From Gemmatimonadota bacterium (GTDB lineage: Bacteria > Gemmatimonadota > Gemmatimonadetes > Gemmatimonadales > Gemmatimonadaceae), in assembly GCA_021413975.1 (NCBI GenBank), contig JAIOPJ010000046.1, positions 1-64,000 of the forward strand: DNA of 64,000 nt, written 5' to 3'. The notes below the pieces were generated by a model. The model searched no databases. It was not told the origin of the DNA and worked only from the letters and a program-made list of their open reading frames with translations. The position numbers were made by a program, and so were the translations under genes. Shown one piece after another: positions 29,465 to 37,782 of the stretch (positions are counted from its first letter, which is position 1; every line of letters starts with the position of its first letter).

Positions 29465-30699
29465 CGCGCCGCCGGCCTCAACTCGTGCACACCGATCAGC
29501 TGCTCACCCGACTCGCCTTCCTCACGGAGCCAGACCCGATTCCCGCGCGAGGCCATGAACTCGGTCGCGTAGGGGAAGGCGACCCGGCCGATGTATCCGC
29601 CCGTCGCGACGTCGAAGAGGTCGTAGGTGTTCCGTTCGCGCCAGGTGAGCATCGGGCGGAGGTCACCCGGCTTCCGCGGCGGGATCGGGCGGTCCTCGGC
29701 GGTGACGTGGACCTTCACCCAGAGGCGGCCCGCATCGTCGAATCGAAGCCCTCGCAGCAGCGGCTTGATCCCGGGGATGGCGATCGGCGGGTACTTGGGA
29801 TCCTGCTTCGTCATATACGCGCGCCACGCCTCCCACTGCGCATGCTCGGCCGAGACATAGCCTACAGGTCGCGCCTCGCGGACGATCTCGCGCACGGTGC
29901 CGTCGGGAGCACGCACCGCGACGCGATATGCCATCGGTCCGGCGGTCGCGAGATGTCCCGTCGTCGCAACGGCATGCAGCGAGTCGGGCGGCTGCGCGTC
30001 GTAACAGCCGTCGTTGGTGCAGAGCATGAAGCCTCGACCCGGCCCCTCTCCCGCGGCGGGCACGCGCAGCGAGTCGACTCGCTTGCCGCTGGCGTCCATG
30101 ATCACGTAGTGCGTCGGCAGCGCCGCCTCGGACTCTCCTCGTCCGCCAAGCCAGCCGCGCGTCCACATCCGCCCGGCGGTGTCGATCGTGAACACACCGT
30201 CGCCACCGCCCAGCCCCGGCGCGACACGCGAGGTGACCGTCCGGTCGGGCTCTCCGGTCGGTGTGAAGAAGACGACACGCCCGTTCGAGGGATCATTCAC
30301 CGCCAGCGACGCATCGCGCCCGAGCGCGATGTCCGCGCAGTTGCCGAACTCACCGGGACCCGCACCCCTGCGCCCGACCTGGCGCACGAAGACGCCGGCC
30401 GAGTCGTAGCGCCGGATGCTGACGTCATTGCCGTCACAGGCATAGAACCCGCCGTCCGGCGCCGGCAGGATCGCGACGATCTGCCCGAACGCATACTCCG
30501 GCGCGCCATCGAGCTCGCCGATCCTCAGCACTCGCGCGGCAATGATCGAGTCGGTACCGACCGGCAGCCCGTCCACGCGCGCCGCCGCGCGCGCGGCATC
30601 GTTCTCCGACGCACCGCGAGACCCGTCTCCTCCCCCACACGCGAGCGCAACGAACAGGAGTCCCGACGCGATCACGGACCTGAGAGCGGTGGAAGTCAT
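29461..30699 (-). CDS. 6-bladed beta-propeller lipoprotein
   Basis: This 412-residue protein has a lipoprotein signal: VIASGLLFVALAC, with Cys21 followed by GGGDG. Repeats of propeller type follow: AFGQIVAILPAPDGGFYACD, GVFVRQVGRRGAGPGEFGNC, LAVNDPSNGRVVFFTPTGE. Four Cys occur in the mature part (for example CTNDGC), which may form disulfides outside the cell. It is the first of two coupled paralogous genes. Such proteins abound in Gemmatimonadota and Bacteroidota, but the role is not established. Confidence 0.82.
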   Translation of the reverse strand: MTSTALRSVIASGLLFVALACGGGDGSRGASENDAARAAARVDGLPVGTDSIIAARVLRIGELDGAPEYAFGQIVAILPAPDGGFYACDGNDVSIRRYDSAGVFVRQVGRRGAGPGEFGNCADIALGRDASLAVNDPSNGRVVFFTPTGEPDRTVTSRVAPGLGGGDGVFTIDTAGRMWTRGWLGGRGESEAALPTHYVIMDASGKRVDSLRVPAAGEGPGRGFMLCTNDGCYDAQPPDSLHAVATTGHLATAGPMAYRVAVRAPDGTVREIVREARPVGYVSAEHAQWEAWRAYMTKQDPKYPPIAIPGIKPLLRGLRFDDAGRLWVKVHVTAEDRPIPPRKPGDLRPMLTWRERNTYDLFDVATGGYIGRVAFPYATEFMASRGNRVWLREEGESGEQLIGVHELRPAAR

Positions 30700-30787
30700 G
30701 CCCTACGGTGCGATCCGGCGCGCGCTCGCGCCAGCGGCGCGCAGGAAAGAAGAGGGGCGGTGACCGAATCGGCCCCCGCCCCCCTCC

Positions 30788-30820
30788 CATCTCACATCTG
30801 CCATCTGCCGTCTGCCGTCC
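30788..30820 (-). repeat. Heptad array 2 bp downstream of the M14 peptidase gene
   Basis: Plus-strand units CATCTCA, CATCTGC, CATCTGC, CGTCTGC and a partial CGTCC follow in strict 7-nt register. It begins 2 bp past the stop of the peptidase gene (30823-30825). The unit differs from GGATGAA but has the same period and position. Confidence 0.75.
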
Positions 30821-30822
30821 TA

Positions 30823-33621
30823 TCACATCGTCGGCTTGTTCACCCCGATCAACCCGTTGAACACCATCTTGAACGTCCCCGCCGGCTGCCCGCGGAAGAG
30901 CGCCTCGTACCCGATCAGGCGCACCGTGCCGCGCCCGACCTGCGCGTCCGCGGCCACCACGCCGCCCTCGAGGTAGTTCTGACCCCACGCCCAGCCGCTG
31001 CGGAGCGGCGTGGCCGAGTCGAACCACATCAGCGGGCGCACGCCGCGGGCGATCGCATCCGGCGAGAGCTTCATCACTGGGCTGTTGTCGAAGAAGACGA
31101 TCGCGCGCTTGCCGAAGCCCATCGTGCCCGGTGCGGTGTTGTCCACCGCGACCTCGAGCAGCGATCCCGGCACATAGAACTTCGTGTTCCCGAGCGCGCG
31201 CTCGGCGCCGTTGGGGCTCCGCTCCACGAGATAGTCGGAGATGGGGAGGTCCAGGTGCTGCGCGATGTTGGTCGAACTGCCGATGGTGATGACCATGCCG
31301 CCGTTCTCCACGAACTTCTTGATCTGCGGCATGGTGCGGTCCTGCGAGATGTTGCCGACGGTCCGGCGCATCTCGGGGCTGAACGACGACGTGTCCGGGC
31401 CCGCGCCACCGCCGAAGCCGCCGCGGCCGCCGCCTGCCGGAGCACCCGCGCCCGCGGTGCGCATCTCGGGGATGGCGCCGTCCACGAACACGAGCGCGTC
31501 ATACTTCGCGTTGAGGTTCCCCGCGTCGAGCTCCTGCGGGTAGACCAGGCTGTACTGGAACTCGTACTGCTCGAGCAGGAAACGCGTCCAGCCGCTCGGC
31601 ATCGAGCCGCCGAAGCGGTCCCACAGGCCCACGCGGAACGACTTCACCGGCTGCGCCCCGGCCGCGTTGCCAGCGGTGAAGGTGAGGCCGAGCTCTCGCG
31701 CGGCGCGCTCGACGATCGGCTTGCTCGTGGCGTTGTTGGCGACGATCCAGGTGCCGTCCGGCTTGCGTGAGACGCTCGCGCCGGCCCTGAGCAGCCGGTT
31801 GACCGCGATGAAGGCGTCGTTGGTGGCGCCCGAGAGCGCCCACGTGCCGCCGCTCGCGACGGTGCCCGCCATCGGCTTCACGCGGTTGCTCGGGGCGATC
31901 CTCTCGAACGGTCCCTCGATCGCGTCGAGGACGCGATCGTACTGCACGCCCATCTGCATCGCGAGCGTCCAGCCGGCGTTGTCGTACGGCGGCGTCGGCG
32001 CGCCACCGGGGATCTTGAAGTCGTCGGGATGGTCCTGCGGTTCGAACATGTCGATCACGTGCGACCCGAAGGCCTGGCCGACCTTCACCAGGTACGAGCC
32101 GGCGGGGTACTGCTTGCCGCCGTGCGAGAAGGCGGCCGTCGCGCGGTGCACGTCGATGCCGTTCTTCTGCAGCGTGGCGATGAAGCGTACCGCGGTCAGG
32201 AAGTCGGACTGGTCGGACGGGATCAGGTAAGCGCGCGGGTCGCGACGCTCCGGCGAGTTGAGTTCCGCCATGTACTTCTGTGCCGCCTCGCCCGAGCGCG
32301 ACTGCCCCGCGCCGGCGAAGCCGCCGAGGAACTCGAGCGGGTTGGCCGCGGCGGCACCGCCAGCACGCTGGCGGTTCTCGGCCGCCATCTCGTTCTGGAC
32401 GGCCTCGATACGGCGTGGCCAGACGGTCCAGCTGTCACGGTTGCCCTTCGCGATCTGGTCGCTGCCCATCTTCCAGATGTTGTACAGGAAGTGCTCGCGG
32501 TTTCGCGAGACGACGTCGAGCACCGCGCGGTTGGCGGTCACCGAGTAGTCGATCGACTGGCGGAAGTGCCAGACGCCCGGCTTCACCGGGAGCGGCACGT
32601 CGGCGCTGGGGATCTGGCGGTTCGGGATGAACGGCACTTCGATCGGCGTGGGGTTGCCGATGGTCTCGGTGAGCAGGCCGATGATGTTGTGGAAGTAGGC
32701 CGTCGTGCGGAGGCCGCCGTTCCACCAGGTGGAATAGCCGGTGGTGGTGCGCATCACCACGCCGCCCTTGTCCTCGGCGACGAAGCGATTGTGCATCGCG
32801 CTGCCGACCACGTCGAGCCCCGTGCGGATGAGCGGGTGCAGGTTGTAGTTCATGGGGTCGCGGAACGGCGGCGCGAACATCACGGTGCCGGCGGGACCCG
32901 TCTGGTGATGGTTGTACATCACCTGCGGATACCACTCCTGGTACAGCACCCGGTTCATGTTCTCCGACTCGGGCTGCGACGCGAGGTAGAAGTCGCGGTT
33001 GTTGTCGTGCCCGACGTACTTCTGGTAGAGGCGCGGGATGTTCATGTTGCGCTTCTTGGGGTCCGACTCGCGCATGTACCAATTGCTCACGAGCTCCATG
33101 CCGTCCGGATTGGCATGGACCATCACGATGATGAGGTCGTTGCGGAACCGCACCGTCTCCTCGTCGTTGCCCGAGACGAGCTGCCAGTTGGTCTCGATCA
33201 GCTGCTGGGCACCGAGCACCTCGGTCGCGTGCAGGCCGCCGTCGATCCAGACGATGCCCTTCCCTTCCTTGGCGAGCTGCTGGGCCTGCGCCTCGGTGAT
33301 GCCCTCGGCCCGCGCGAGCTGCTCGGCGATCTTCCGGTACCTCTCGCGGTTGCGGAGGTTCTCCGGGCTCGACACGATCGCCATCAGCTGCGGTCGGCCC
33401 TCGGCGGTGAAGCCGATGGTGTCGAGGTCCATGCGGTCGGACTCGGTCGCGAGCTTCTGCCAGTACTCGACGAACTTGGTGTAGTTGGGGAGGACGTAGT
33501 CGGCGCCGATCTCATGGCCGAAGAAATCCTTGGGGGAGGTCAGGCGCTGCTGGGCATCGGCCGAGAGGGCCAGGACCGCCAGGAGCGCGAGGGCGTTGCG
33601 AAGGGTGCGCCAGGACATCAC
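30823..33621 (-). CDS. Secreted M14-family zinc carboxypeptidase
   Basis: This 932-residue protein has a signal peptide (LALLAVLALSADAQ). The M14 catalytic domain comprises about residues 45-400: zinc ligands His131 and Glu134 in GGLHATEVLG, NPDG at 171-174, NNRDFY at 207-212, a third His in MYNHHQTG (238/239), and TETIG as the probable catalytic Glu. The C-terminal 500 residues include a Gly-rich loop and a segment resembling a class I glutamine-amidotransferase-like domain seen in large M14 proteins of this type. It should trim peptides outside the cytoplasm. It diverges from the M24 gene. Confidence 0.92.
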   Translation of the reverse strand: MMSWRTLRNALALLAVLALSADAQQRLTSPKDFFGHEIGADYVLPNYTKFVEYWQKLATESDRMDLDTIGFTAEGRPQLMAIVSSPENLRNRERYRKIAEQLARAEGITEAQAQQLAKEGKGIVWIDGGLHATEVLGAQQLIETNWQLVSGNDEETVRFRNDLIIVMVHANPDGMELVSNWYMRESDPKKRNMNIPRLYQKYVGHDNNRDFYLASQPESENMNRVLYQEWYPQVMYNHHQTGPAGTVMFAPPFRDPMNYNLHPLIRTGLDVVGSAMHNRFVAEDKGGVVMRTTTGYSTWWNGGLRTTAYFHNIIGLLTETIGNPTPIEVPFIPNRQIPSADVPLPVKPGVWHFRQSIDYSVTANRAVLDVVSRNREHFLYNIWKMGSDQIAKGNRDSWTVWPRRIEAVQNEMAAENRQRAGGAAAANPLEFLGGFAGAGQSRSGEAAQKYMAELNSPERRDPRAYLIPSDQSDFLTAVRFIATLQKNGIDVHRATAAFSHGGKQYPAGSYLVKVGQAFGSHVIDMFEPQDHPDDFKIPGGAPTPPYDNAGWTLAMQMGVQYDRVLDAIEGPFERIAPSNRVKPMAGTVASGGTWALSGATNDAFIAVNRLLRAGASVSRKPDGTWIVANNATSKPIVERAARELGLTFTAGNAAGAQPVKSFRVGLWDRFGGSMPSGWTRFLLEQYEFQYSLVYPQELDAGNLNAKYDALVFVDGAIPEMRTAGAGAPAGGGRGGFGGGAGPDTSSFSPEMRRTVGNISQDRTMPQIKKFVENGGMVITIGSSTNIAQHLDLPISDYLVERSPNGAERALGNTKFYVPGSLLEVAVDNTAPGTMGFGKRAIVFFDNSPVMKLSPDAIARGVRPLMWFDSATPLRSGWAWGQNYLEGGVVAADAQVGRGTVRLIGYEALFRGQPAGTFKMVFNGLIGVNKPTM

Positions 33622-33760
33622 GGCATGACTCCGGTGGGAGGGGGTTCGACGTGTAGTCTACGCCCGCCGGTGCGGCTCCGCTGGCCCCGTGCGCCCGCGA
33701 CCGCGACCCACCATCTTCAGGGCGGTTCAGGATGCTCTCGGCCCTTCCCCGGAGTCACAC

Positions 33761-35290
33761 GTGCGCCGTTCGTTCCCGACGCTTGTCGCCCGTCACGTCA
33801 CGCTCTCATTCCGCGTCGCGGGCGCCGGAACGCTCCTCCTCCTCGGGCTCGCCGCGTCCCCACTGCCGGCGCAGATCGCCCAGAGCGAGTTCGCGGCACG
33901 GCGCGCAGCGCTCGCGGCCGCCCTCCCCGACGGCGTGATCCTCGTGCTCGGCGCCGGTGAACCGAACCCCGACTTCATCCCGTTCAACCAGCATCCGCAG
34001 TTCCGGTACCTCACGGGATTCGACGAGCCCGGATCGGCGCTCGTGATCGTGAAGGCGGGCGAGTCGCGGCGCGAACTGCTGTTCGTGCGCCCGCGCGATC
34101 CCGCCGCCGAGGTATGGAACGGCGCGCGATTGGGCGTGGACGGCGTCCGCTCCTCGCTCGGCATGGAGGGACGCAATGCCGCGGTCCTGCGCACCGTACT
34201 CGACTCGCTCCTCGCACAACAGAAGACGCTCCACGTGCTCGGCGACCTCGGCGCGCGGATGACCGAGCGCTCGGCGCACGACCAGTTCGTCGACGCCGTC
34301 GCCCAGGCGAATCCTGGTGTGACGGTCGACAGCCGCGCCGCCACTCGCGCCATGTCACTGCTCCGCGGCCGGAAGAGCACCGCCGAGCTCGAGAGGATCC
34401 GGATCTCCTCCGAGATCAGCGCCCGCGGCCATGTGGCCGCGATGCGTCTGGTGCAGCCGGGCATCGCCGAGTTCGAGCTGCAGGCGGCGGCCGAGGGGGT
34501 CTGGCGTCGCGAGGGGGCGGACGGGCCGTCCTACGGCTCGATCGTAGGCTCGGGACCCAACTCGACGACGCTGCATTACAACCGGAACGATCGCACCGCG
34601 CTGGCGGGGGAGCTGATCGTGATGGACATGGCCGCGTACTTCGATGGCTACGCCGCCGACATCACCCGCACGGTGCCGGTGAGCGGACGCTTCACGACAG
34701 AGCAACGGGCGATCTACCAGATCGTGCTCGATGCGCACAAGGCGGCCGAGCGCCAGATCCGTGTCGACGGAGTCGCGCGCGCGATGACCGACTCGGCCAA
34801 CGCGGTGCTCGCCGCCGGCCTCACGGCGGTGGGGCTGATCGAGTCGCCGACCGCGACCTACGACTGCGGCAGCGCCGAGCAGCCGCGCAACTGCGCGCAG
34901 TTGGGACTCTACTACATGCACGGGCTCGGCCACGGGATCGGCCTGCTGGTGCACGACCCCGACCAGTACAGCGCGACCGGGAAGTTCGCCGTGGGCAGCG
35001 CGTTCACGATCGAACCGGGCATCTACGTCCGCGGCAACCTGCTCGACATCATCGCCGACACCCCGCGCAATCGCGAGGTGAAGGCGCGGATCGGTGCCGC
35101 GGTCGCGCGCCACGCCAACATCGGCGTGCGGATCGAGGATGACTATCTCGTCACGGGCAGCGGCGTGATCCGGCCGTCGGCCGGCGCACCGCGCGAGATC
35201 GCGGACATCGAGCGGTTGCTCGCCGAGCCGCGCACCGCGCGCGACCCGGCAGTGGTGGAGCGCTACCGGCGGTTCAAGACGGGACGCTAG
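33761..35290 (+). CDS. Secreted M24 aminopeptidase (Xaa-Pro aminopeptidase type)
   Basis: This protein has 509 residues from the GTG at 33761, preceded by GGAG at 33751; an earlier in-frame GTG at 33689 lacks such a site. The signal peptide includes LLLLGLAASPLPAQ. The N-terminal creatinase-like domain (FNQHPQFRYLTGFDEPGSAL) is typical of PepP. The pita-bread domain keeps the five metal ligands: Asp in VMDMAAYFDG, Asp in YAADITRTVPVSG, His in HGLGHGIGLLVHD, Glu in TIEPGIY, Glu in VRIEDDYLVT. It removes N-terminal residues before proline. The stop is shared with the convergent M61 gene. Confidence 0.94.
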   Translation: MRRSFPTLVARHVTLSFRVAGAGTLLLLGLAASPLPAQIAQSEFAARRAALAAALPDGVILVLGAGEPNPDFIPFNQHPQFRYLTGFDEPGSALVIVKAGESRRELLFVRPRDPAAEVWNGARLGVDGVRSSLGMEGRNAAVLRTVLDSLLAQQKTLHVLGDLGARMTERSAHDQFVDAVAQANPGVTVDSRAATRAMSLLRGRKSTAELERIRISSEISARGHVAAMRLVQPGIAEFELQAAAEGVWRREGADGPSYGSIVGSGPNSTTLHYNRNDRTALAGELIVMDMAAYFDGYAADITRTVPVSGRFTTEQRAIYQIVLDAHKAAERQIRVDGVARAMTDSANAVLAAGLTAVGLIESPTATYDCGSAEQPRNCAQLGLYYMHGLGHGIGLLVHDPDQYSATGKFAVGSAFTIEPGIYVRGNLLDIIADTPRNREVKARIGAAVARHANIGVRIEDDYLVTGSGVIRPSAGAPREIADIERLLAEPRTARDPAVVERYRRFKTGR

Positions 35291-37125
35291 GGCGCGCGCT
35301 TCCCGCGCAGGATGTCCCCGCGGATGCGCCGGGCCTTCTCGCCGGCGCCCGCGTCGGGACCGATGTGGCGGTCGATGAGCGTGGTGACCTCGACGATGGC
35401 GTCGATCTTGAGGAGGTCGGTGCCGCGACGGACGTCGAGTGTCATGGTCGCCCCGGGCCGCTTCCCCCAGAACTCGCGCCACGCGTCGCCGAAGCCGGGA
35501 TCGAGCGTCGGGCGCCCGCCGATCGCGGTGATGATGTCGCCCACCTCGAGTCCGGCGCGCACCCCGGCCCCCTGCGGGTCGAGCGCGTCCACGCGCACCC
35601 CGAGTTCGTGCGCGCGCAGGAGCGCGCCCAGCCGGGGTTCGGTGCTCGAGTCCTCGACGATCCGCCAGACGGCGAGCGGGAGCCACTCGCTCCACGGATA
35701 GACCTCGCGACCGTCGACATAGCGCTGGTCGAACTGACCGAACGCCTTGCCGCCGGCGGCGCGCGTGACGGCGTTCCAGAACTCGTCGGGCGTGAAGCCG
35801 CGGCCGGCCTTCGCCGGTCCGGTCCAGAGCTCGCGCATCACGTCGTCCAGCGACCGCGCGCCGTCTGAGGCATCGCGGATGAGGATGTCGAGCGCGAGTC
35901 CCGCGAGCGATCCCTTGTCGTAATAGATGTCGCTGGTGCCGTCGCTCATCCCGAGCCAGGTCTGCAGCGAGGCGTCCTCGAGCGCGATCGCCGGGACGTT
36001 CGCCACATGGTCGATCTTCCCGAGCGTGGTATTGAGGAATGCGGCCTCGTCGGTGAGGCCGCTGCGCACGAGCGCGAGGTCGGCGTAGTAGTCGGTGAGC
36101 CCCTCGCTCATCCAGAGCCAGGGCGTCGGCTGCATGCGGTCGTAGCGGTAGGGCACCATGTCGGCCGGACGCAGGCGCTTCACGTTCCACGCGTGGATCA
36201 TCTCGTGCGCGTGCACCGACGCCACGAACGGCTCGTCGAGGTACTCCGCGGCGACGATCGCGAGTTCGCTCTCGGTGTGTTCGAGTGCGCTCATGCCGCC
36301 GAAGCCCGAGTCGATCACCTGCATCACGGTGTAGGTGGTCCATGGCACTTCGCCGAACACGGCGGCGACGGGCGGGACGGCCCGTGCGAGCGCATCCCAG
36401 AGCGCCTTGCGGCGCGGCGGCGAGAGCGCGGCGACCGGATACGTCGCGAGACGCATCCACTTGCCGGCGACACGCAGGCTGTCGAGGTCGAACTTCCCGA
36501 CGAAGAACGGATGGTCCATCAGGTCGTGCACGTCGCGCGCGATGTAGCGATGCGCGGAGTCGCCGGGCGTCATGCCGGTGGCCACGAGCCAGTCGCGTTC
36601 GGTGCGGATGCGGACCGAGGCCGGCGTCTCGGGGCGCCCTTCGACCATCAGGAAGACGGTCGTGCCGTTGAAGAACCCGAAGTCCTGCCGCGTCCAGGCC
36701 CGCGCGTTGTCGAGGGTGTCGGCGCGAACGTGGTACTCGACCTTCACCTCGCCACGGCCGGTCGGGATGAGGCGCCACGTATCGGGGTCGAGCTTGTCCC
36801 AACGGATCTCGCTCCCGGCCTGCGTGGCGGTGAAGGCCGAGACGTGACGGGCGAAATTGGCGATCTCGTACGAGCCGGGGGTCCAGGCCGGCATCGAGAG
36901 GATCACCGGCTCACGTCCCTCGACCTTGAATGACGCCGTGACCCGCAGACTCTGCAGGAAGGCCTCCTCACCGGCGAGCCCGACCTCGAAAATCAGGGCC
37001 GAGACGGGCGCCGATCGCAGGAGGCGCTCTGCCGTCTGGGCGGTGGCGGCCCGGGCGACGAGCGCGAGCGCCAGGTGCAGGAGGACGAGGCGGGCGAGGC
37101 GGGAACGGCGACTGGGGGAGTGCAT
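35287..37125 (-). CDS. Secreted M61 glycyl-aminopeptidase-like peptidase with PDZ domain
   Basis: The start at 37125 gives 612 residues beginning MHSPSRRSRLARLVLLHLAL, a basic n-region and signal peptide. The catalytic motif HEMIH (His307, Glu308, His311) lies in VHAHEMIHAWNVKRLRP, and the third zinc ligand Glu341 in SEGLTDYY. About residues 500-590 are a PDZ domain (RVDALDPQGAGVRAGLEVGD, IITAIGGRP). M61 enzymes cleave N-terminal Gly or Ala and some act on intact proteins. It is convergent with the M24 gene, with stops overlapping in CTAG. Confidence 0.93.
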   Translation of the reverse strand: MHSPSRRSRLARLVLLHLALALVARAATAQTAERLLRSAPVSALIFEVGLAGEEAFLQSLRVTASFKVEGREPVILSMPAWTPGSYEIANFARHVSAFTATQAGSEIRWDKLDPDTWRLIPTGRGEVKVEYHVRADTLDNARAWTRQDFGFFNGTTVFLMVEGRPETPASVRIRTERDWLVATGMTPGDSAHRYIARDVHDLMDHPFFVGKFDLDSLRVAGKWMRLATYPVAALSPPRRKALWDALARAVPPVAAVFGEVPWTTYTVMQVIDSGFGGMSALEHTESELAIVAAEYLDEPFVASVHAHEMIHAWNVKRLRPADMVPYRYDRMQPTPWLWMSEGLTDYYADLALVRSGLTDEAAFLNTTLGKIDHVANVPAIALEDASLQTWLGMSDGTSDIYYDKGSLAGLALDILIRDASDGARSLDDVMRELWTGPAKAGRGFTPDEFWNAVTRAAGGKAFGQFDQRYVDGREVYPWSEWLPLAVWRIVEDSSTEPRLGALLRAHELGVRVDALDPQGAGVRAGLEVGDIITAIGGRPTLDPGFGDAWREFWGKRPGATMTLDVRRGTDLLKIDAIVEVTTLIDRHIGPDAGAGEKARRIRGDILRGKRAP

Positions 37126-37232
37126 GGTGGAGAAGCCTCGGCAGGGGCCCCTCCCCGCCGCAAGGGAGCGCGTACCCTTCCGCGGGGATGAATCGTCTTT
37201 AGCGCTGGACCCAATCCCCACGCCCCGATCCC

Positions 37233-37730
37233 ATGACCGCACCGACCAGCAAGACCCGCGTACAGGAGAACAAGCGCCTCCATGCGGTGATGCGAGACGG
37301 CTCCCTCCTCGAGGGATCCGTGCACATCGCCGAGGACATGTCGCTCGTGAGCTTCCTCGGCAACCGGAAGGGCGGCTGGATGAATTTCATGGACGCCCGC
37401 CGGCCCAAGCTGCAGGAGGAGCCGCGGCACATGATCGTCCAGGTCGACCTCGTGGTGCTCGTCAGCGCCCCCGACGGCGACATGCAGGTCGTGGCCTCTT
37501 CGGCCACGGGGCATGGTGAACGGCAGGTGGAGGTGCACCTGATCGGCGGCAAGCGGATCAAGGGTACGATGTACCTCGCCCCGATGCAGCGGATGAGCGA
37601 CTACCTGCATCAGTGCGGCAAGTTCGCGGGCATCAAGGGCGCGACGATCCTGCCCGAGAACAGCGAACTCGGGGACATCGCGGTGAACACCTCGGCCATC
37701 GCGACCATGCAGGAGACGAAGGTCGAGTAG
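37233..37730 (+). CDS. Conserved hypothetical protein with duplicated beta-rich domain
   Basis: This 165-residue soluble protein has two halves that look like copies of one another: HAVMRDGSLLEGSVHIAEDM in the first and VEVHLIGGKRIKGTMYLAPM in the second, each followed by a conserved (S/D)-(F/Y)-L segment and ending in a hydrophobic strand with VDLVVLVSA or NTSAIATMQE. I cannot name a family with certainty. It sits between two M61 peptidase genes, is not exported, and has its own 107-bp upstream region. Confidence 0.8.
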   Translation: MTAPTSKTRVQENKRLHAVMRDGSLLEGSVHIAEDMSLVSFLGNRKGGWMNFMDARRPKLQEEPRHMIVQVDLVVLVSAPDGDMQVVASSATGHGERQVEVHLIGGKRIKGTMYLAPMQRMSDYLHQCGKFAGIKGATILPENSELGDIAVNTSAIATMQETKVE

Positions 37731-37782
37731 ACGGCGACGGTTCGCCGGGGGCAAGTTTCCCCCCTCCCCTTCCTGCGGACCG

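Noticed and set aside
29446-31770. Plus-strand open frame of over 770 codons opposite the propeller and M14 genes
   Set aside because: Antisense shadow with biased composition; both minus-strand genes have signal peptides and family motifs.
34355-36802. Long minus-strand frame opposite M24 and out of frame with M61
   Set aside because: Low-complexity Arg/His translation; both real frames show complete peptidase motifs.
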